The notes: generated by a model from the sequence alone, not told the origin. DNA of 64,000 nt from Diploscapter coronatus (GCA_964036155.1 OZ038422.1:44477201-44541200); one strand, 5' to 3'; positions 36,836-50,394 are shown, numbered from the stretch's first letter. Numbers and translations are program-made.

Positions 36836-38696
36836 TCACTCGGTGTACCGTCTGACGAGCATTTCGAGGTCCAATTTGCAGCAGCCGAGATTCTGCTTGT
36901 AGCACTCTTCGTCCACACAGCCTCGATAAACCTTGTCCGGCTCGTTCTCATCAATGAAACAAGGCTCGATTATTACCTAGAAAAAGATGGAAAATTGATT
37001 TTCTTGATGCTGGTTCGTCAGAGCTTACCCGTTGAGCTCCTTCCCTCTCCAGCTTGTCGTGCACATATCGTCGAACGTCTTCGTACTTATTCACTGCTTC
37101 GATTTCCCAATCATTCTCACTCATGTTGATCTGAAGGATTTTTCTTTTTCAAAAAGACATTTTTTGAAATTTCTTTGTGACTAATATTCAATTCAGGTCA
37201 AAATTCACCTTCATATTCATACTGATCATCACTTCGAAATATTTGCCAGGCCATATACAAAAGGCATGAACATGTGGGCAACTCATAACATAAGGGAACT
37301 GCAATGTTGATATTTGGAAATTGGTTTTCAGATGAAAATTGAACTCACTTTCTCTTTGATGTCGGCCTCCAACGCTTGCTTCGAGAATATCTTCGGCGTT
37401 TCGGCAAACAGGTATGGTTTCAGAGCAATAACTGAATTTAGAATTCACGACACATATTTGACAGCTTACGAGGACTCACATGCTTTCCAGATGATGGCGT
37501 AGTATATGAGGCACAGTATTACTGAAGTGAGAGGTTCAAGTTGCTCGTTGAAAAAGTCGGGAATCATTTCTGACGGGACGAAACGACGCAGACAATAGGA
37601 ACCTGAATTTGTGAGATGGTAAAAAAATTCGACATTTGTTAGGTAGTCGCTTCAGTGGAATGGAAGGTAGTACACACTGGAGGAAATTTTGAAATTTTTA
37701 CCATGTGTATTAAGTTCTCCTTTTCATATTAAATAGCTTTAATTTATCGCGAAATCTCTGCTTACCGATTATTGTCAACGGCGTGAGTGTGTACAAAATT
37801 GCAGCTTTAGCCCAATGAAGTTTGAGAGTTGGTAATTTTGAGAAACTTGCCAGACCAAGCCGAATTGCTAGATCAGCTATTGCAACATATACGTAGATTT
37901 CTGAATTCAATTTTATTTTTCTGTGATTGGTTAAGAAGCTTACGATATTCAAAATCAGTCAGCATATGGCCATGATCGTCTACAGACACTTCGATTAATG
38001 ATCCATTGCTATGGGCATGATGAGAATGTTTCGCTGCCTCGTGCATGGCTAATGTTTCATTCACTTCCAGCTCGTCTTCACTGTAATCTTCACTGATATT
38101 CGTGATTTCTTCCAGCGAATGAGTCAGATTTAGGAATAGCATTGCACAATACACGACTAGGCCGCAAATCCTGAAAATTAATCTCTTTTTTCATAAAAAA
38201 AGGCTTTTTCTACCTGTACAATAATCCTATTGCATTATCCTCGTAGGAATAGCTGTGATTGATCATCACAATAAGCAACATCAAGGTGTTCGCTAGAAGA
38301 ATATTCGACAATGGAGTATGCCATAATACGCTCAATGAAAACTAAAAATAAATTATTTAAATCTAAAAATCGCTTGAGGCTTTTCTTTCTGACAGCTTAG
38401 TGAAGATTAAACTCGAAAATATTTGATCTACTGCAATGATTGCATTGCTCACTGGCAATCTTAATGTCGTAAGGCTGATGAAATAAGGTCAAAAATCGAT
38501 TGTACTTCATTGACCCTTCGGTTAATTTTTGGATTGGTAAATGATAATTATTGAAAAATAGTCAAACGTATACCAATTTTGAGCTAAAATTAAGGAAGAA
38601 AATAGTTGAAGAAACGTAGAAAAATAAAATGGTCACCTCAACTATCAATAGCAGAAAAAGTATCCAGTAGTGCCATGATGCTTTCAGTGGTATCAT
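36836..38696 (-). CDS. Divergent cation diffusion facilitator (zinc transporter-like) protein
   Basis: Nine exons (38637-38696, 38214-38341, 37944-38170, 37766-37900, 37480-37602, 37349-37431, 37209-37298, 37029-37130, 36836-36976) total 1089 bases and give 362 residues with all phases consistent. The start is the first ATG after an acceptor-like CTTTTAG. Four hydrophobic segments lie within residues 8-80. They are followed by an acidic, His-rich loop (about 81-135, including AKHSHHAHSNG and DDHGH), further membrane segments (about 141-228) and a soluble C-terminal domain (about 235-362). Its QLEPLTSVI, LKPYLFAETP and CPHVHAFCIW pattern fits CDF/SLC30 proteins. The helix-5 metal site HxxxD is replaced by V144-A-I-A-D148, so it may be a non-transporting or heterodimeric partner like ZnT6. 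Cysteines cluster at the C-terminus. The exact subfamily is not determined. Confidence 0.6.
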
Positions 38697-41600
38697 TTTA
38701 TGATCTAAAAGTGAAAATGAACGAACATGGAGTTTTTCGAAAGCTATAATTTTAAAATTATCACTTTCATTTGTGCTTTTGCTTCCTGATAAAGAATGAT
38801 ATTTTGTATCAAAAAAGTCGGATTGGTATGAAAGTTTCGAAGCAAACGGACAATGAAACACTATGAAAACCGTCAAAATATGCGTATTCACGGTGACGAT
38901 GAATAACAGTGTTGTACCTCGAATCAGATGAGTATGTGATGAACGGGACATTGAAAGGTCGAAAGGGGGAAGGAATGGAGGAGTAGCAAAAAGAGGCAGA
39001 CAAAGAGATCCACGAGAGTGAAAGGGGAAGGGGGCAGTGGAAATAGACACAGAACTGACAAAATAATATGTGAATGATATGAAAGAGGGGAAAAATCATT
39101 AGATAAGGATGCAGCAAAGGCAGGGCGACATGAGACAAGGAGGACAGGAGAATGAAAAATACAAGCAGTGACAGTTGGGATGGAGTGATAGCAAGCAGCA
39201 AGTGTCATTAAGTCGTTCTATGATATGAAGTCCTACAAGTATACCGAACTATTGGACTTACTCGGTGAGAATAGAAAAGTGGTTATTGGAGTTCTTTGAA
39301 GAATGGAAAAAATTAATGTGCAAGAAAATTTGTAGCTTAAATTGGTGTAGATAGAAATTAGTTGCTTGTTTTCTCTCTAATTTGAAAATTTCATTGCAAG
39401 AATGCACAAATTCAAATGTACAGCTTGTTATAGCTAGCAATATCTTTTGACAGGTGATTGCATTTTATCGATTCGATGGGAAATTTCGATTGAAATCTTT
39501 GTGACGTTAATTCAGAATTATGCAAAGCAGCGACAAATGGAACAATCGAGTCGTGATTTTTCTATTACCGATATCAATTTTTATTCTAGTTTAAAATAGG
39601 TTTCAGGATAATTGAACGAAGACTTGCACTCGAATTTTCAGCGAAAGCTTGAAACAAGATTAGCGAAAAGCTTCTAGAACAATTTGAATTTAGGGTCGTT
39701 TGATGATTTTTAAATACGATTTTTGAAGCAGACTAATCAATTAATCATTTTAGTTGATTTTACGAATGGGGATAATTCAGATATATTCGATTTTTAATTT
39801 CGAAAATTCCGTAACGAAAGAATGCTATAATTTACAATAAAAAATTAGAATGACATCCTTTATCGATAATCATGTCAAGATTACAGTTTAGAACTGTTTC
39901 CTGCTTTGTTTCAAATTATATGTTCAGTACAGGAAATGTGTTAGGTTTGGTATGAGAAATTTTAGCAAATGATTTTGTCCAGACTGAATGAAGATCTTGC
40001 TAATGATCGACTACTTAAAATAAAATAAAAGGGACTACAAGTCGATGCATGGAATTAGCGTGTTGTTTGCAACCGAAATGGTTCGTCGTTTCAAGAAATG
40101 ACGTTTGACACCTATCGATATTACGCAAATCACATTTTTCATGTTTGAATTTTTGCATCGTTTATTTTGTCTCAAGTAATCGATCATTAACAATAGGCTT
40201 TGATCAAAGTCTGATTTGAAATCGGGAATGAGACGGAATTGGGATTGAAAAGCCACAATTGCTTCTCAAAATTTTTAGAGTTGAAGTTCCATCACTTCTC
40301 TGTTTGGATAAATGAAGAATGAACGATAGCTCGGCTAATTTTACAAAATTTTTGTAAATCTCGGAGCAATTAGGAATAAAATTTGTAGAAAAAATCGATT
40401 AAAAAATTGGAGCCTCTTAAAGATGTGAAAGTGTGAAAGCGTGTGTTGAAATACGGACGGCTTATCACTTGGAGAGGAAGATGGAAATCTGTGAATAAAT
40501 AAAAAATGAAGCTGAAGTGGAATTGAGTCAGCATTTGCAATGGAAATGGTCATAAAAATGCAGGAAAAGAGCTATGAAACCGACGAAATCAAATGTCAAC
40601 ACAGCGACAGAGCAGAGGGATGAAGCGATGAAGGAATACAGACAGAAACAGAACAGAGCACGGACAGTGGATAGGGGAAGGGGGCAAGAGGTTGGAAGAA
40701 ATTAGGAAGGAGAAAGGATGGGAGGGGAAATGACAGTTGCATGACAGGCAGACATATCGATTAGAGCAAATATCCTTGGAAGATGGAGACGTTTTTGGAA
40801 TGATCCACTAGTGATCACCTATTTTCTTCGTGGATGAAATAATGACCGAAGTCAAGATTTCGGTAGACTATTGAAAGACGAAAAGAACTGAATAAACGGG
40901 TTGAAGCTGCTTGATTTATGGAAATAACAACGAATTGAATGATAATCGACTAATTTTTCATCGAAATCAAAAATTATAATAACATTTTGCAAGAAAATAA
41001 TGACGAATTTGCGATGAGTTCGAAATAAAATCAGCAAATTTACGCGAATGCCTTCATCGCTTTCGCGCTGTTTCTCTTGACTCTTTCCTGCAAGATTTTC
41101 GCTAAATCGATACTCCGTTTGTCTGTTTCTTTTGTCATTGCACGTTCGAATTTTCGAAATGATTGTTTAGTCAAAAGATAGAGAATATCAAAACACAACT
41201 GTCAATGAATATCTGAAATTTCAAAACTAATAATTAGAAAACTGCATTTTGATTACGAAATAATTATAGAGCGGCTAGGAAATGCGTAAATGATCAAATC
41301 ATGCCTGATGCAAAGTAATACGTCACTTCGATATTTTTAGAGCGGCAAATGATACATGTAAACGGATAAAAATAGCTAAATAAATCTGCATAACTTTGAA
41401 AAACATCAAAAAGTACGCAATTTGGAGCTAATCCTTTGGGAGTCCGCGATTAGTCGAACTACGCTGCAAATTTCGCGCACATCTTTTGAGAGCGCTGTTT
41501 TGCCCTTGGCTATAGACTGCTCGCTTCTTTGTTCTCTCTGCATTTTCTATTCTCTATCTGGCATGTTTTCGTTCTTTTCTCTTTCAGCTCTTCTCTATTT

Positions 41601-44327
41601 TCATCACATCTTCATCTCTCTGTCGCTCTCAATTTCATCTAGTCTTTCCATGCTTTTCTCAGCTTCTCCCATCTATCCATGCATCAGCTGCAAGCAAGGC
41701 CAGGGCCAAGCATAGCAAAGGCTCTCCCATCTCTGTCTATTATTTCATCTTTCGAGACATTCTCGCATTGATGCATTTCGTCCAGAACGTTCCAAAGCGT
41801 GGGATGTTGTTTTCCGATTCCTTTGACTCGCTTCCTTCCTCATTTTTGCTCCCTGTTTCTTATCACTAACCAGTGCAATTCAATGCTCTTTTAATCATTC
41901 AATCAGATCACTTATTCGATCACGAGTTCACGTTTCTGTCGCACTTTGCATCATGACTTTTTGGAATAACCCATTTTGGATATTGCTTTGATATTTCTGC
42001 CGAAATCTCGATGATTCAATAAGTTGTGCCTTACTTCATCGTTTTGATAAAGTTTGGAATATTTTTATTTACGTCGCTTAGCCCTGCGAGATCATACATT
42101 ATTCAGCAAAATATTTAGGGGACGTATCAAAGAGTTGCAAGCTTTCATATTTTCTCAGTAGCATCAATATTATCTAAAATATCCCATAAAACTTTTATTA
42201 TTTTTATTCACTCATCATTTATATTTTACCATCTAGGTTCTTAAATAGTTACTATTATCTTTGTGATATGGGGCAAATTTGTCAAAGAATATGCGTATGG
42301 TGTTTTGCATATTTGATTTTTGGATTATGCAAATCAAGTCCTCCCACGTGCCTCGCATACTTTGACCCTATATCCCTCTTTATGTCATATCACAGCGGCT
42401 TTCGGAAATCACCAACGCTTTACAGGTCAGCTAGATATTTCGATGAAATATAGTTCATAACTGTCGCTAAGTTTATCGCTTATTCCTAACATTCGCTTCT
42501 AATTTTCTGTCATTTTGCTGTTTTATTGTTCTCTATCTCTTCTCAGTCCACATTCATAGCTTTTAACGACTTCATTATCAGCAATTATCAATTTAGTAGT
42601 TCCAGGAGTGTAGAAAAGTAGGTCGTGTAGGTCGTAAAATTATCAGTTTTGAATGCCATATTGAAGTAGAAAATTCGTAGATTTTATCGGTCAAAGTATG
42701 GCAAATCAATCAAACTCTGGAATTGACTAGGGTCTTTGAGTATGTCGAACTTTAAAAGGTGTCCCCATGTGATGTGTGGCACTGACAAGTATGTATAGGC
42801 ATTGGTAATTTTCTGCACGAGACTTTCGGACGTTTCTCACTTCTACTGGGGACATTACACATCGTTTCCCTATCGTTTTCATATAAGGCTATCAAATCAA
42901 ACAGGTTCCCTATTTCCTGCATTCGATTCTTCGGTTTCAAATGCAGACATTTGAAAAACGATCCGCGAACTTTGTCACATTATTTTCTATTTGTTTATCG
43001 ACAACACTTGGCATGCTAAATTGATGATTTCATCGAACATTTTCTCGAAAACATTGCTAGACTTCGTCGTCAACAATCAAGCATCCACATCTTCTTTTCT
43101 TGATGATCATTTGCATTCTGCTCATATCTCAACTAAATTTTACCCAATTAGCGATATCTTTCATTCCAACAATAAGCTCAAAACGTTCTTAATTTACTTG
43201 TAATGCGATACTTGGTATGTGCGAAGCTGTAATTTTTTGCGGTTAAATTGCAAAAAAAAAAACAAAAAAAACATCTCATTTATAGTCATCAAAAGTCCGA
43301 AATTTCTCGTAAAATCATGCTCTGTGTTGATTTTTTCGTATTTGTTGACAGAGAGATTTACGTGTGGCGCTCTACGTTCGCTCTCCGAATGATTGTGAGC
43401 TATCGCCTGATACCTACTTTTCCAAACTCTCTTTCGTCTTTATCACTGATTCCCTGCAGCTTTTCCTTCTCTCCAATGCCCCTTGCCCTCTCCCCCCTCC
43501 CTATTTTTTCGTCTCTTTTCGCCGTCTTCTTTTTCAGTGTCACCTCAGCTTTCAACCCCTCACTTTTTCATCTGCCTCGTCTCATTTTCCATTTTCCACT
43601 TTCCATTCTCTTTTTTTTCTATTTTGTCCAAAGCTTACAAACCTTTATTCCTCTTGTCCGAACTAATGAAGAGTTCTATTAGTTCTTCGAAGCCATAGAA
43701 TTGTGTCCCTTACACAATTGAAACGATCTCTGCTTTTTGCACTCGAGTTTCTCAAAGCGCGAAATGTCTTGCATTTTGTACGAGATTTCGTTTGGGCGAG
43801 AATTTGAAAGTACAGATTGAATGATTAAAAAAAACTTGAGCCGTTATAAATATGGAATTTTTGCATTAAAGTTAGAAAAGATATCTTAAAAAAGTGGTGT
43901 TTCATGTAGTACGAGTACAAGTCTAGGAAAATGAATCATTTTATTCCATTTGGTCATTAGCTTACGATTTTCTAGAGCCTTGATTCTAGATGTAGGTTCA
44001 ATAAAAATTTTGACAATTTCTTTATGAATTTCAATTTCAATATGCTAATTTTTTTATTATCATTCTTTCTGAAACGACTATTTTCCATGATCTGAAAATG
44101 ATTAATAATTTCTTCATTACTCATTTGTCATCTTTATTATTTCTCCAATTTTTTTTTCGGATTCTTGCAAAATTTCATTCATCTTCCACATTTGATTCAT
44201 TCACATTTTCAAGCATCTAATAATTTTTCTAGAAGTGCTCATTCACATGAAGCACGTGTTATATTTTCTATGAACAACTCATAAAATATGTCATTTTAGG
44301 AAAAAAATCACCAATATTTGATTGAAA
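38697..44327. other. Long intergenic region between divergent genes
   Basis: There is no well-supported gene. The region contains purine-rich stretches (about 38940-39190 and 40560-40760) and pyrimidine-rich stretches (about 41480-41720 and 43420-43640), read on the plus strand. The open frames here are mostly low-complexity Ser/Leu/Phe by-products of these tracts. Promoters of the transporter-like gene (-) and of the nucleotidase (+) must lie here. Confidence 0.6.
38940..39190 (-). promoter_or_regulatory. Polypyrimidine tract (minus strand) upstream of the transporter-like gene
   Basis: Read on the minus strand this stretch is rich in CTTTCTCC-type runs about 250-500 bases before the start codon. 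Comparable coding-strand pyrimidine tracts precede other genes of the window. The promoter role is inferred from position only. Confidence 0.3.
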
Positions 44328-47300
44328 ATGCCGCCGGCGGACGCTTTACCGAGATCCTACAAACGAAATCCTGAACAAAGGTAAAGATAATTTGAATTTA
44401 ATTAATTTCCTTTCCAAGAAGGTCAAACCGGAAGCATTTTATTATGGTGCCACAAATAATTTTGTGCTCTGACGAAATTTTCATCGGGATGATGAGATGA
44501 GGCTATGCGAGTTAGCTAGAGAAGGAAATGAACTTTCGGAAGGATTAGAAGTAGTGTCGAAAGGCCCTAAATTTACGCGAAGTTGCAAGTTCTGTTCTTC
44601 ATTTATAAACACCTGACTTCCATTTCGCTCCATATTCTAGAGTTCTTCATAACAAATTCTTCGTCCTTTTTATCAAATATTCGGAACATTTGCTAGCATC
44701 GAGTAATTTCGTTATTCTCTGAATGTATTGAAACTGGTTACCATTCCGAATTCATTTTTATACTTTCTAGACTTCATTCTTGTGATGAATTTTAGCGCAA
44801 ATATTTCATCAAAACTTTCCTACGAACTTGTCAAATACTAACTATGTGCGAGGGGCGGGTCTGAGGGTCTGTCTTGCATCTGTCATTCAACATTCAACCA
44901 CCGTCCCTTTTGTCTGTCCCCTCTTCCATCTCTGTCTCATCGTCTACCGTCTTCTTTCTGCCTCCCTTTATCTGTGGCATTACACTGGTCTCTAGAATAT
45001 TTATCACCATATCAATTATCTGTAACACTAACATTATCATTCACTTGTCAGTTCGGAGAACGCTTTCTAATTGAAGCTAAAATGCCAACACACGATACAC
45101 GTCAGGCTGCCATCAGGTAATGAAAACGAATTGAGTTTTGTAGTAAATTGATGTCCTTTGTATGGGGTCGAGTTCGAGACGAAATTACATTTTCATTTCA
45201 AAATTTTTAGTCAATTAACTTCGAATTGTACAAATTTTGAGAGATCATTCCGACTTTTCAAAATTCAATTTCATCTCGATTTTATGCAAATTTATCGTTG
45301 CCTAGATCATAAAGATCAAAACTTTTTTTTTTTTTTTTATATTCGGAAATAACGAGTTTTCTTCAAGCAATAGCCATTTCCGCATTGCTTTTAGAAAGGA
45401 TTAGATGCGAATTTCTAAATTGTGAAACCATTTTCGAATCTGCGTGCTTTTTCCAAAATTGTATTGTGTTTTCCCATTTGTAGTTTATCTTTCGAATTTT
45501 TGAGAATCGAAATATATGAAAGCCGGCTTTAGTTGTACCTAGAAGTTATGGTTATGTTTTGTTCAGAACCGTAACGTAAAACATTTGAATCTGTAAACCA
45601 TCTGTAGAAAAAGAAAGTTAGTAGCCAAAATTGTAAATAATGCAAAAGAAAATCTAGCCAATATTTTAAGTCAAATGTAACAATAAGTTTCGCTTGCAGA
45701 ATCTTCGTAAATCGAAGCTTGAGACTGGAGCAAATCAAAATGATCGGATTCGATATGGATTATACGCTCATTCGTAAGTCTTTCAAGTGATTTTTCATCA
45801 TTTTTTATGATTAGGGATTATCCGAAAATGTGTATCGCTTTTTTCAGGCTATTTTTAAATTACTAGGTCATGTTCATAAGGCTGTCATTTTCGCATTTCC
45901 AATTTTCCTTTTTTCTACACCTTCTATTAACCAAGGGCACAGCACTTTCTAAAAGAAAGATCTTTCAAAGCACATGTGCTCTTTATCTTTGATCGCATTC
46001 ATGTTTCACACAGCGGTTATTTTGTCTAGTCTTTGACCATAAAACGTGCTCCAAGAATCGTCTGATCCATGAATTTCTTTGACAATTAGCAGTAAAAATT
46101 TTATCGCCTTCCATAAACGCCTTTTCATTCTTTGATGTCTCATTATGTCCAAAGAAATGTTTCCATCGCTTCGAATTTTGATTGGTCAAATGAAGCATGA
46201 AAAAGTCGAGGCGCAGCCGAGGAAAAACGAGATCATTATAATTGAATAATCGAATTATCCATTCGTGTGTGCGAATTTTCGAATTAGGGGGATATCATTG
46301 CACTTTAGAAGTTTTCCAAATGACCTTTGTAAGCGACATGTGAAAGGAGGGATTAGTTTTTGCTCGATCCAATGCACTTTTTAATTCTGCAGATTTTGCA
46401 ACTATCTTGTGCATTTACTTATCATTGCGAAACTCTGATTGAATGTAACATTTCAGAGTACAAAAGTCCCGAGACTGAGTTCCTGGCGTTTAACCTTGCG
46501 AAAGAACGACTCGTCCAAATTGGTTATCCGGAGGAAGTTAAGAATTTCGAGTACAAACCATTCTTCCCTATTCGAGGTATCGCTGTGTGATTTACTTTGA
46601 CTGATCTATTTTATTTCTCAGGAGTATGGTTCGATTATACGTACGGGAATATTGTGAAAACCGACGGATTCGGCAACATCATGAAGGCTTTTCATGGGGA
46701 GCACTGCCTGGCTCCGTAGGACAAATTTTCTTTAGATTATTTTGACGAATTAAGTTTTAGTGCTCAAGTATCGGAGCTGTATCCTAACAAGTATCTGCAA
46801 TTGTCTGAGAATAGGGTCTTTGTGCTGAATACGTTGTTCAATCTGCCTGAAGTGCACATGTTGGCATTGCTGATCGACTTCTTCGACAATAATCCGGAAT
46901 TCGAAAGGTAAAATTTTGTGAATGCTAGAGCAACTTTCATACATATCGCGGGAGTTTGATTGGTAAAATTGCAATTGTGAAAATCAGTATCTAGACAAAA
47001 ATTGAATTTAATATCATCCTATTTTGTTTATTCAAATGCACCCATTTGGATTTGGCATTTTGTAGGCTGTCTGACCGCACTGGCGTCAGAAAAGGCGAAA
47101 TGTTGATGACTTACAAGCAGATTTTCTGGGACTGCCGAACGACCATCGACTGGGTTCACATTGAGGTTTAATCTTTTCGGCTATTTTTCCTTTTTCTATA
47201 CAAAATTATATTTTCAGTCGTCTATGAAAGATGAGATCATGAAGAATCCCGACGTGTATGTCCACAAAGACGAGCGAGCTCCGATTTTCCTGAAGCAGCT

Positions 47301-48928
47301 GAAGGAAAGCGGCAAGAGGACCTTCTTGCTCACAAACAGTGACTGGCCTTACACGAATGTAAGAAATATCTTTCCTAGAATATGAAAATAATTCTTTTCG
47401 TAGGTGATGATGACGTACCTGCTAGGCGAAAACTGGAGATCCTATTTCGATATTACTGTCGTCGACGCAAGAAAACCGAAATGGTTCTCGGAAGGAACCG
47501 TGTTCCGCGAAGTTGACCCAGTAACTTCTGCTTTCAAATTGGGAATTCATTCGGGCCCGTTCAAACCAACTGGTGTCTATTCCGGCGGTATGATTTTGTT
47601 TTTCAAAGTTTCAGCAATTCATCAAATAAAATTTAGGATCCTGCGACGCCTTCCATAAGATGGTCAAGTGCCGTGGAAAAGATGTCTTGTACATTGGAGA
47701 TCATATCTTTGGAGATGTATTGAGGTAGGGAAATTCTTGAAAGCGTTTTTTTCAGTTATTCAAATTAGGTCGAAGAAATCTCGTGGTTGGAGGACCTTCC
47801 TAGTCGTTCCTGAACTTGATCACGAGTTGACTGTCTGGACGACTGGAAAGCCTTTTTTCGACCAACTGAACAACTTGGACGTAATGCTCTCTGAGATCTA
47901 CAAGAATTTGGACGTCTCCACGAAGCAGAAGCCGCAAATCGAATCGATTGTCGACAAAATCAAGCATCTTTCTCGTCAAATGGAAGAGGAGTACAGTTGC
48001 TTGGGAAGCTTATTCCGATCTGGCAACAGAACGACTTTCTTCTCATCGCAAGTGGAACGGTACGTCGTTTGTCAGAGAATATATGAAGTTAGAAATTATG
48101 AAAGTCACAAATCAAAACTAATTTTGTGAAAAGATCGAAGCAGAAGATGATAAAATTGATCTAAAAATATTTTATTGAAACCGAAGAAAATATTTCCTAG
48201 AGCTGAATAAAAATTTCATGGCATAATTTTAGATACGCCGATATTTATGCGAGTTCCTGTTATAATCTCGTCCACTACCCGTCGTTCTACTTCTTCCGAG
48301 CGACAATGCAGCTGATGCCGCATGAAAGCACGGTCGACCACAGTGCTACCATGAAGAGTGTCAGACAGCAGAGCTACAAGAGACAGGAAAGCGTCGGAGA
48401 TCAAGGTACGGATTTTGAGAAAATTTATCTATCGAATACTCGGACGAGTATACTCCACATTCAGCCATCTTCCTTATTTTAGTTCGCGAATGGTCGAAAA
48501 AGACGGCGAATGAGAATGAAATCTGCCACGAGGACGAAGAGGAGGACCAATCGAGCGGATCGCACAGCGATGCGGAGGTAAATTATTATTTTTTCTCAAA
48601 AAATATCTTTTGCGCTAAATAATTATCATCGCGAATAAGAATGCTGGACAAAGAGTTTCGAGAAAATTATACGAATTTGAACCACTTTAGACGCTTTCAT
48701 CTAAATTACAAAAATATATATATATATAAATTATACGTGAGCATGATTCTCTATGCACGAACCTACTTCTTTTTCCATTTTAACAATGACCAAGAGAATT
48801 ATCATGACTTTCAGAACCAGCGTAATCCTCGTTTGAGAGACAAATCAGTCAGCGATGAATCGAGTGAGCATTTGGCTGACACTGACGTTGTTTCTCAGAT
48901 TCCAGCTCTGAACGACACGACTTTCTAA
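44328..48928 (+). CDS. NT5C2: Cytosolic purine 5'-nucleotidase (NT5C2 type, HAD superfamily)
   Basis: Thirteen exons: 44328-44380 (or alternative 45082-45116), 45700-45773, 46457-46576, 46622-46715, 46761-46907, 47066-47165, 47218-47358, 47404-47587, 47637-47724, 47769-48059, 48233-48405, 48483-48577, 48815-48928. They total 1674 bases and give 557 residues, close to the roughly 560 of animal NT5C2. HAD motif I is GFDMDYTL (Asp36 nucleophile, Asp38 acid/base); motif II is LLTNSDW (about 233-239); motifs III/IV are the Lys and Asp residues in [13 protein letters not shown] (about 319-331). A KPKWF segment and a SGGS-type loop match the family core. The acidic tail ([17 protein letters not shown], then 37 more residues) parallels the acidic C-terminus of NT5C2. 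The enzyme dephosphorylates IMP/GMP in the cytosol and forms a tetramer in known relatives. Two first exons with the same donor phase imply two promoters. Confidence 0.93.
44880..44995 (+). promoter_or_regulatory. Pyrimidine-rich tract before the alternative first exon
   Basis: A C/T-dominated stretch (ctgtcccctcttccatctct and similar) ends about 90 bases before the ATG at 45082. Similar tracts precede the LRRC58-like gene and the transporter-like gene on their coding strands. It could be a promoter element or 5' leader; this is position-based inference. Confidence 0.35.
45082..45116 (+). CDS. NT5C2: Alternative first coding exon of the NT5C2-like gene
   Basis: A 35-base exon encodes [11 protein letters not shown] and ends in a GTAATG donor in the same phase (2) as the upstream first exon, so both can join exon 45700-45773. 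It replaces the 17-residue N-terminus [17 protein letters not shown] with an 11-residue one. A pyrimidine-rich stretch (about 44885-44990) lies just upstream. Confidence 0.7.
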
Positions 48929-50054
48929 AACTAATTTCTTCACATTTTCATAATTCAATGGCTTTCTAAAACTCATCAAATGAACAAATTGGTAGTCGAA
49001 TCATAAACCATTTTGGAGGGTCATTTGAATGAGTTATTTTGTGTGCACAATTGTGAAAATTTATTTGGGAGATTGAAATTCTCATAATATTCGAATGCCT
49101 AGGATAGCGTTTAGACCAAGATTGTATCTTCGAATTATCTTGTCAAAATTTACAATTTTCAACGAGCTCAATTCATGCGGTTTGCAATTCAACTCATTTA
49201 CTCTCAAATGTGGTTATTTTCCTGATATTATTCACTTTGTCAATCATCAGGATATTTTTGTTCATTTATTTATGGAATGCTACAAAGAATCATGTTTGCT
49301 TTATTTGATTGAATCTATTACCTTATTTTATCATGAATATTTCTGAGAAATGGCTAAATTATGCATTATTTCTTCTTACTTCTAGCGATATACTTTTTAG
49401 AATTCATTATTTTTTCAACGATTTTCATATTCCACAAAACAAAAGTTTGTTAATTCGGTATTTTATTTGCAAATTTGTGTTTTACTTTCGACGATATGAA
49501 TTTGCCTTGACAACGTTCCTGTGCATTTTCTTTCTTTCAGTATTTCTACAATACTATTTATTCTAATAGAGGGGCATACCCTTCTATTCGAATAAATACG
49601 GTATTTGACTTTGATGCATTTTCCGCTGCATTCTTGAGAATTGTCTGTGTATTGTGCAGCTGGTAAATTTCTGGTTTACACTTCAAATTAAAAAAATTGT
49701 ATGGTCAATAAAGTTTGCTAAGCAATATTTACTTTTTGTAAAGTGCACTGAAAAGAAATACAAAAATGAAAAATTGCATCACACGATTAGGATGCTAACT
49801 AATTTGATAACACGAGTGCACTTACTGCTAACTTTAAGACTCAAGCGATTGCAATCTACATCGTTTACAGAATTTTTTACTAGTAACAAAACCGACACCT
49901 TCAATTGATTATGCCTTATTTCTTGATCAAGACTCAAATACACTTCTTCGGCTCGGATCATAGAACTACTTTATGGAGACTAGATGATCACAAAATTAGC
50001 CTCAAGACCCTAAGCTGCTGCACATAGCAAAACTTTATTTCATTTTGTCCTTTA

Positions 50055-50237
50055 GACAAGATATTGAAAACTCACCGTTAGTTTCATAAAGAAACTGAAG
50101 AGCATCACCCCATTGAGAAAACTCAGAAAATATGATATGTAAGTAAACGTCCTCGTACTGAACAGATATTTTCTATTTATCAGTACTGCCAGCTGACTTT
50201 CCCAGAGTGTGCAAACCGATAAGTCTGCATCGTTCAC
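50055..50237 (-). pseudogene. Possible orphan N-terminal fragment of a chemoreceptor
   Basis: A 60-codon frame begins MNDADLSVCTLWESQ and has one clear membrane helix (FTYISYFLSFLNGVMLFSFF) followed by a donor-like GTGAGT. The layout resembles the first exon of a nematode receptor, but no following exons were found in the 1.1 kb downstream on that strand. It may be a relic or chance. Confidence 0.2.
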
Positions 50238-50394
50238 TTAATCACTACTTTTCACTCCATGTTCTGATACGACTACACTTCGTTTATAAACAAAATCGCC
50301 TGAAAAACTGACTATTCAGCACTGCCGTTTTTATCTCTGGCAGTTCGGCACTAATAAACGATGTCTGTCCAGATGCAGTTGGAAGCGCCTGCTT

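Noticed and set aside
38562..39208. Overlapping minus-strand open frames rich in Ser, Phe and Leu upstream of the transporter-like gene
   Set aside because: They derive from a polypyrimidine tract open in more than one frame; they show no motif or splice logic.
41422..41715. 97-codon plus-strand frame rich in Ser/Leu/Phe
   Set aside because: It is the same low-complexity pyrimidine effect; treated as a possible promoter or leader, not a protein.
43248..43698. Three overlapping plus-strand frames
   Set aside because: All three frames are open through a C/T-rich tract, which marks composition rather than coding.
49095..49566. Two overlapping hydrophobic plus-strand frames after the nucleotidase
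   Set aside because: They are AT-rich, Phe/Tyr/Ile-biased frames without receptor motifs or splice sites; probably 3' flank.
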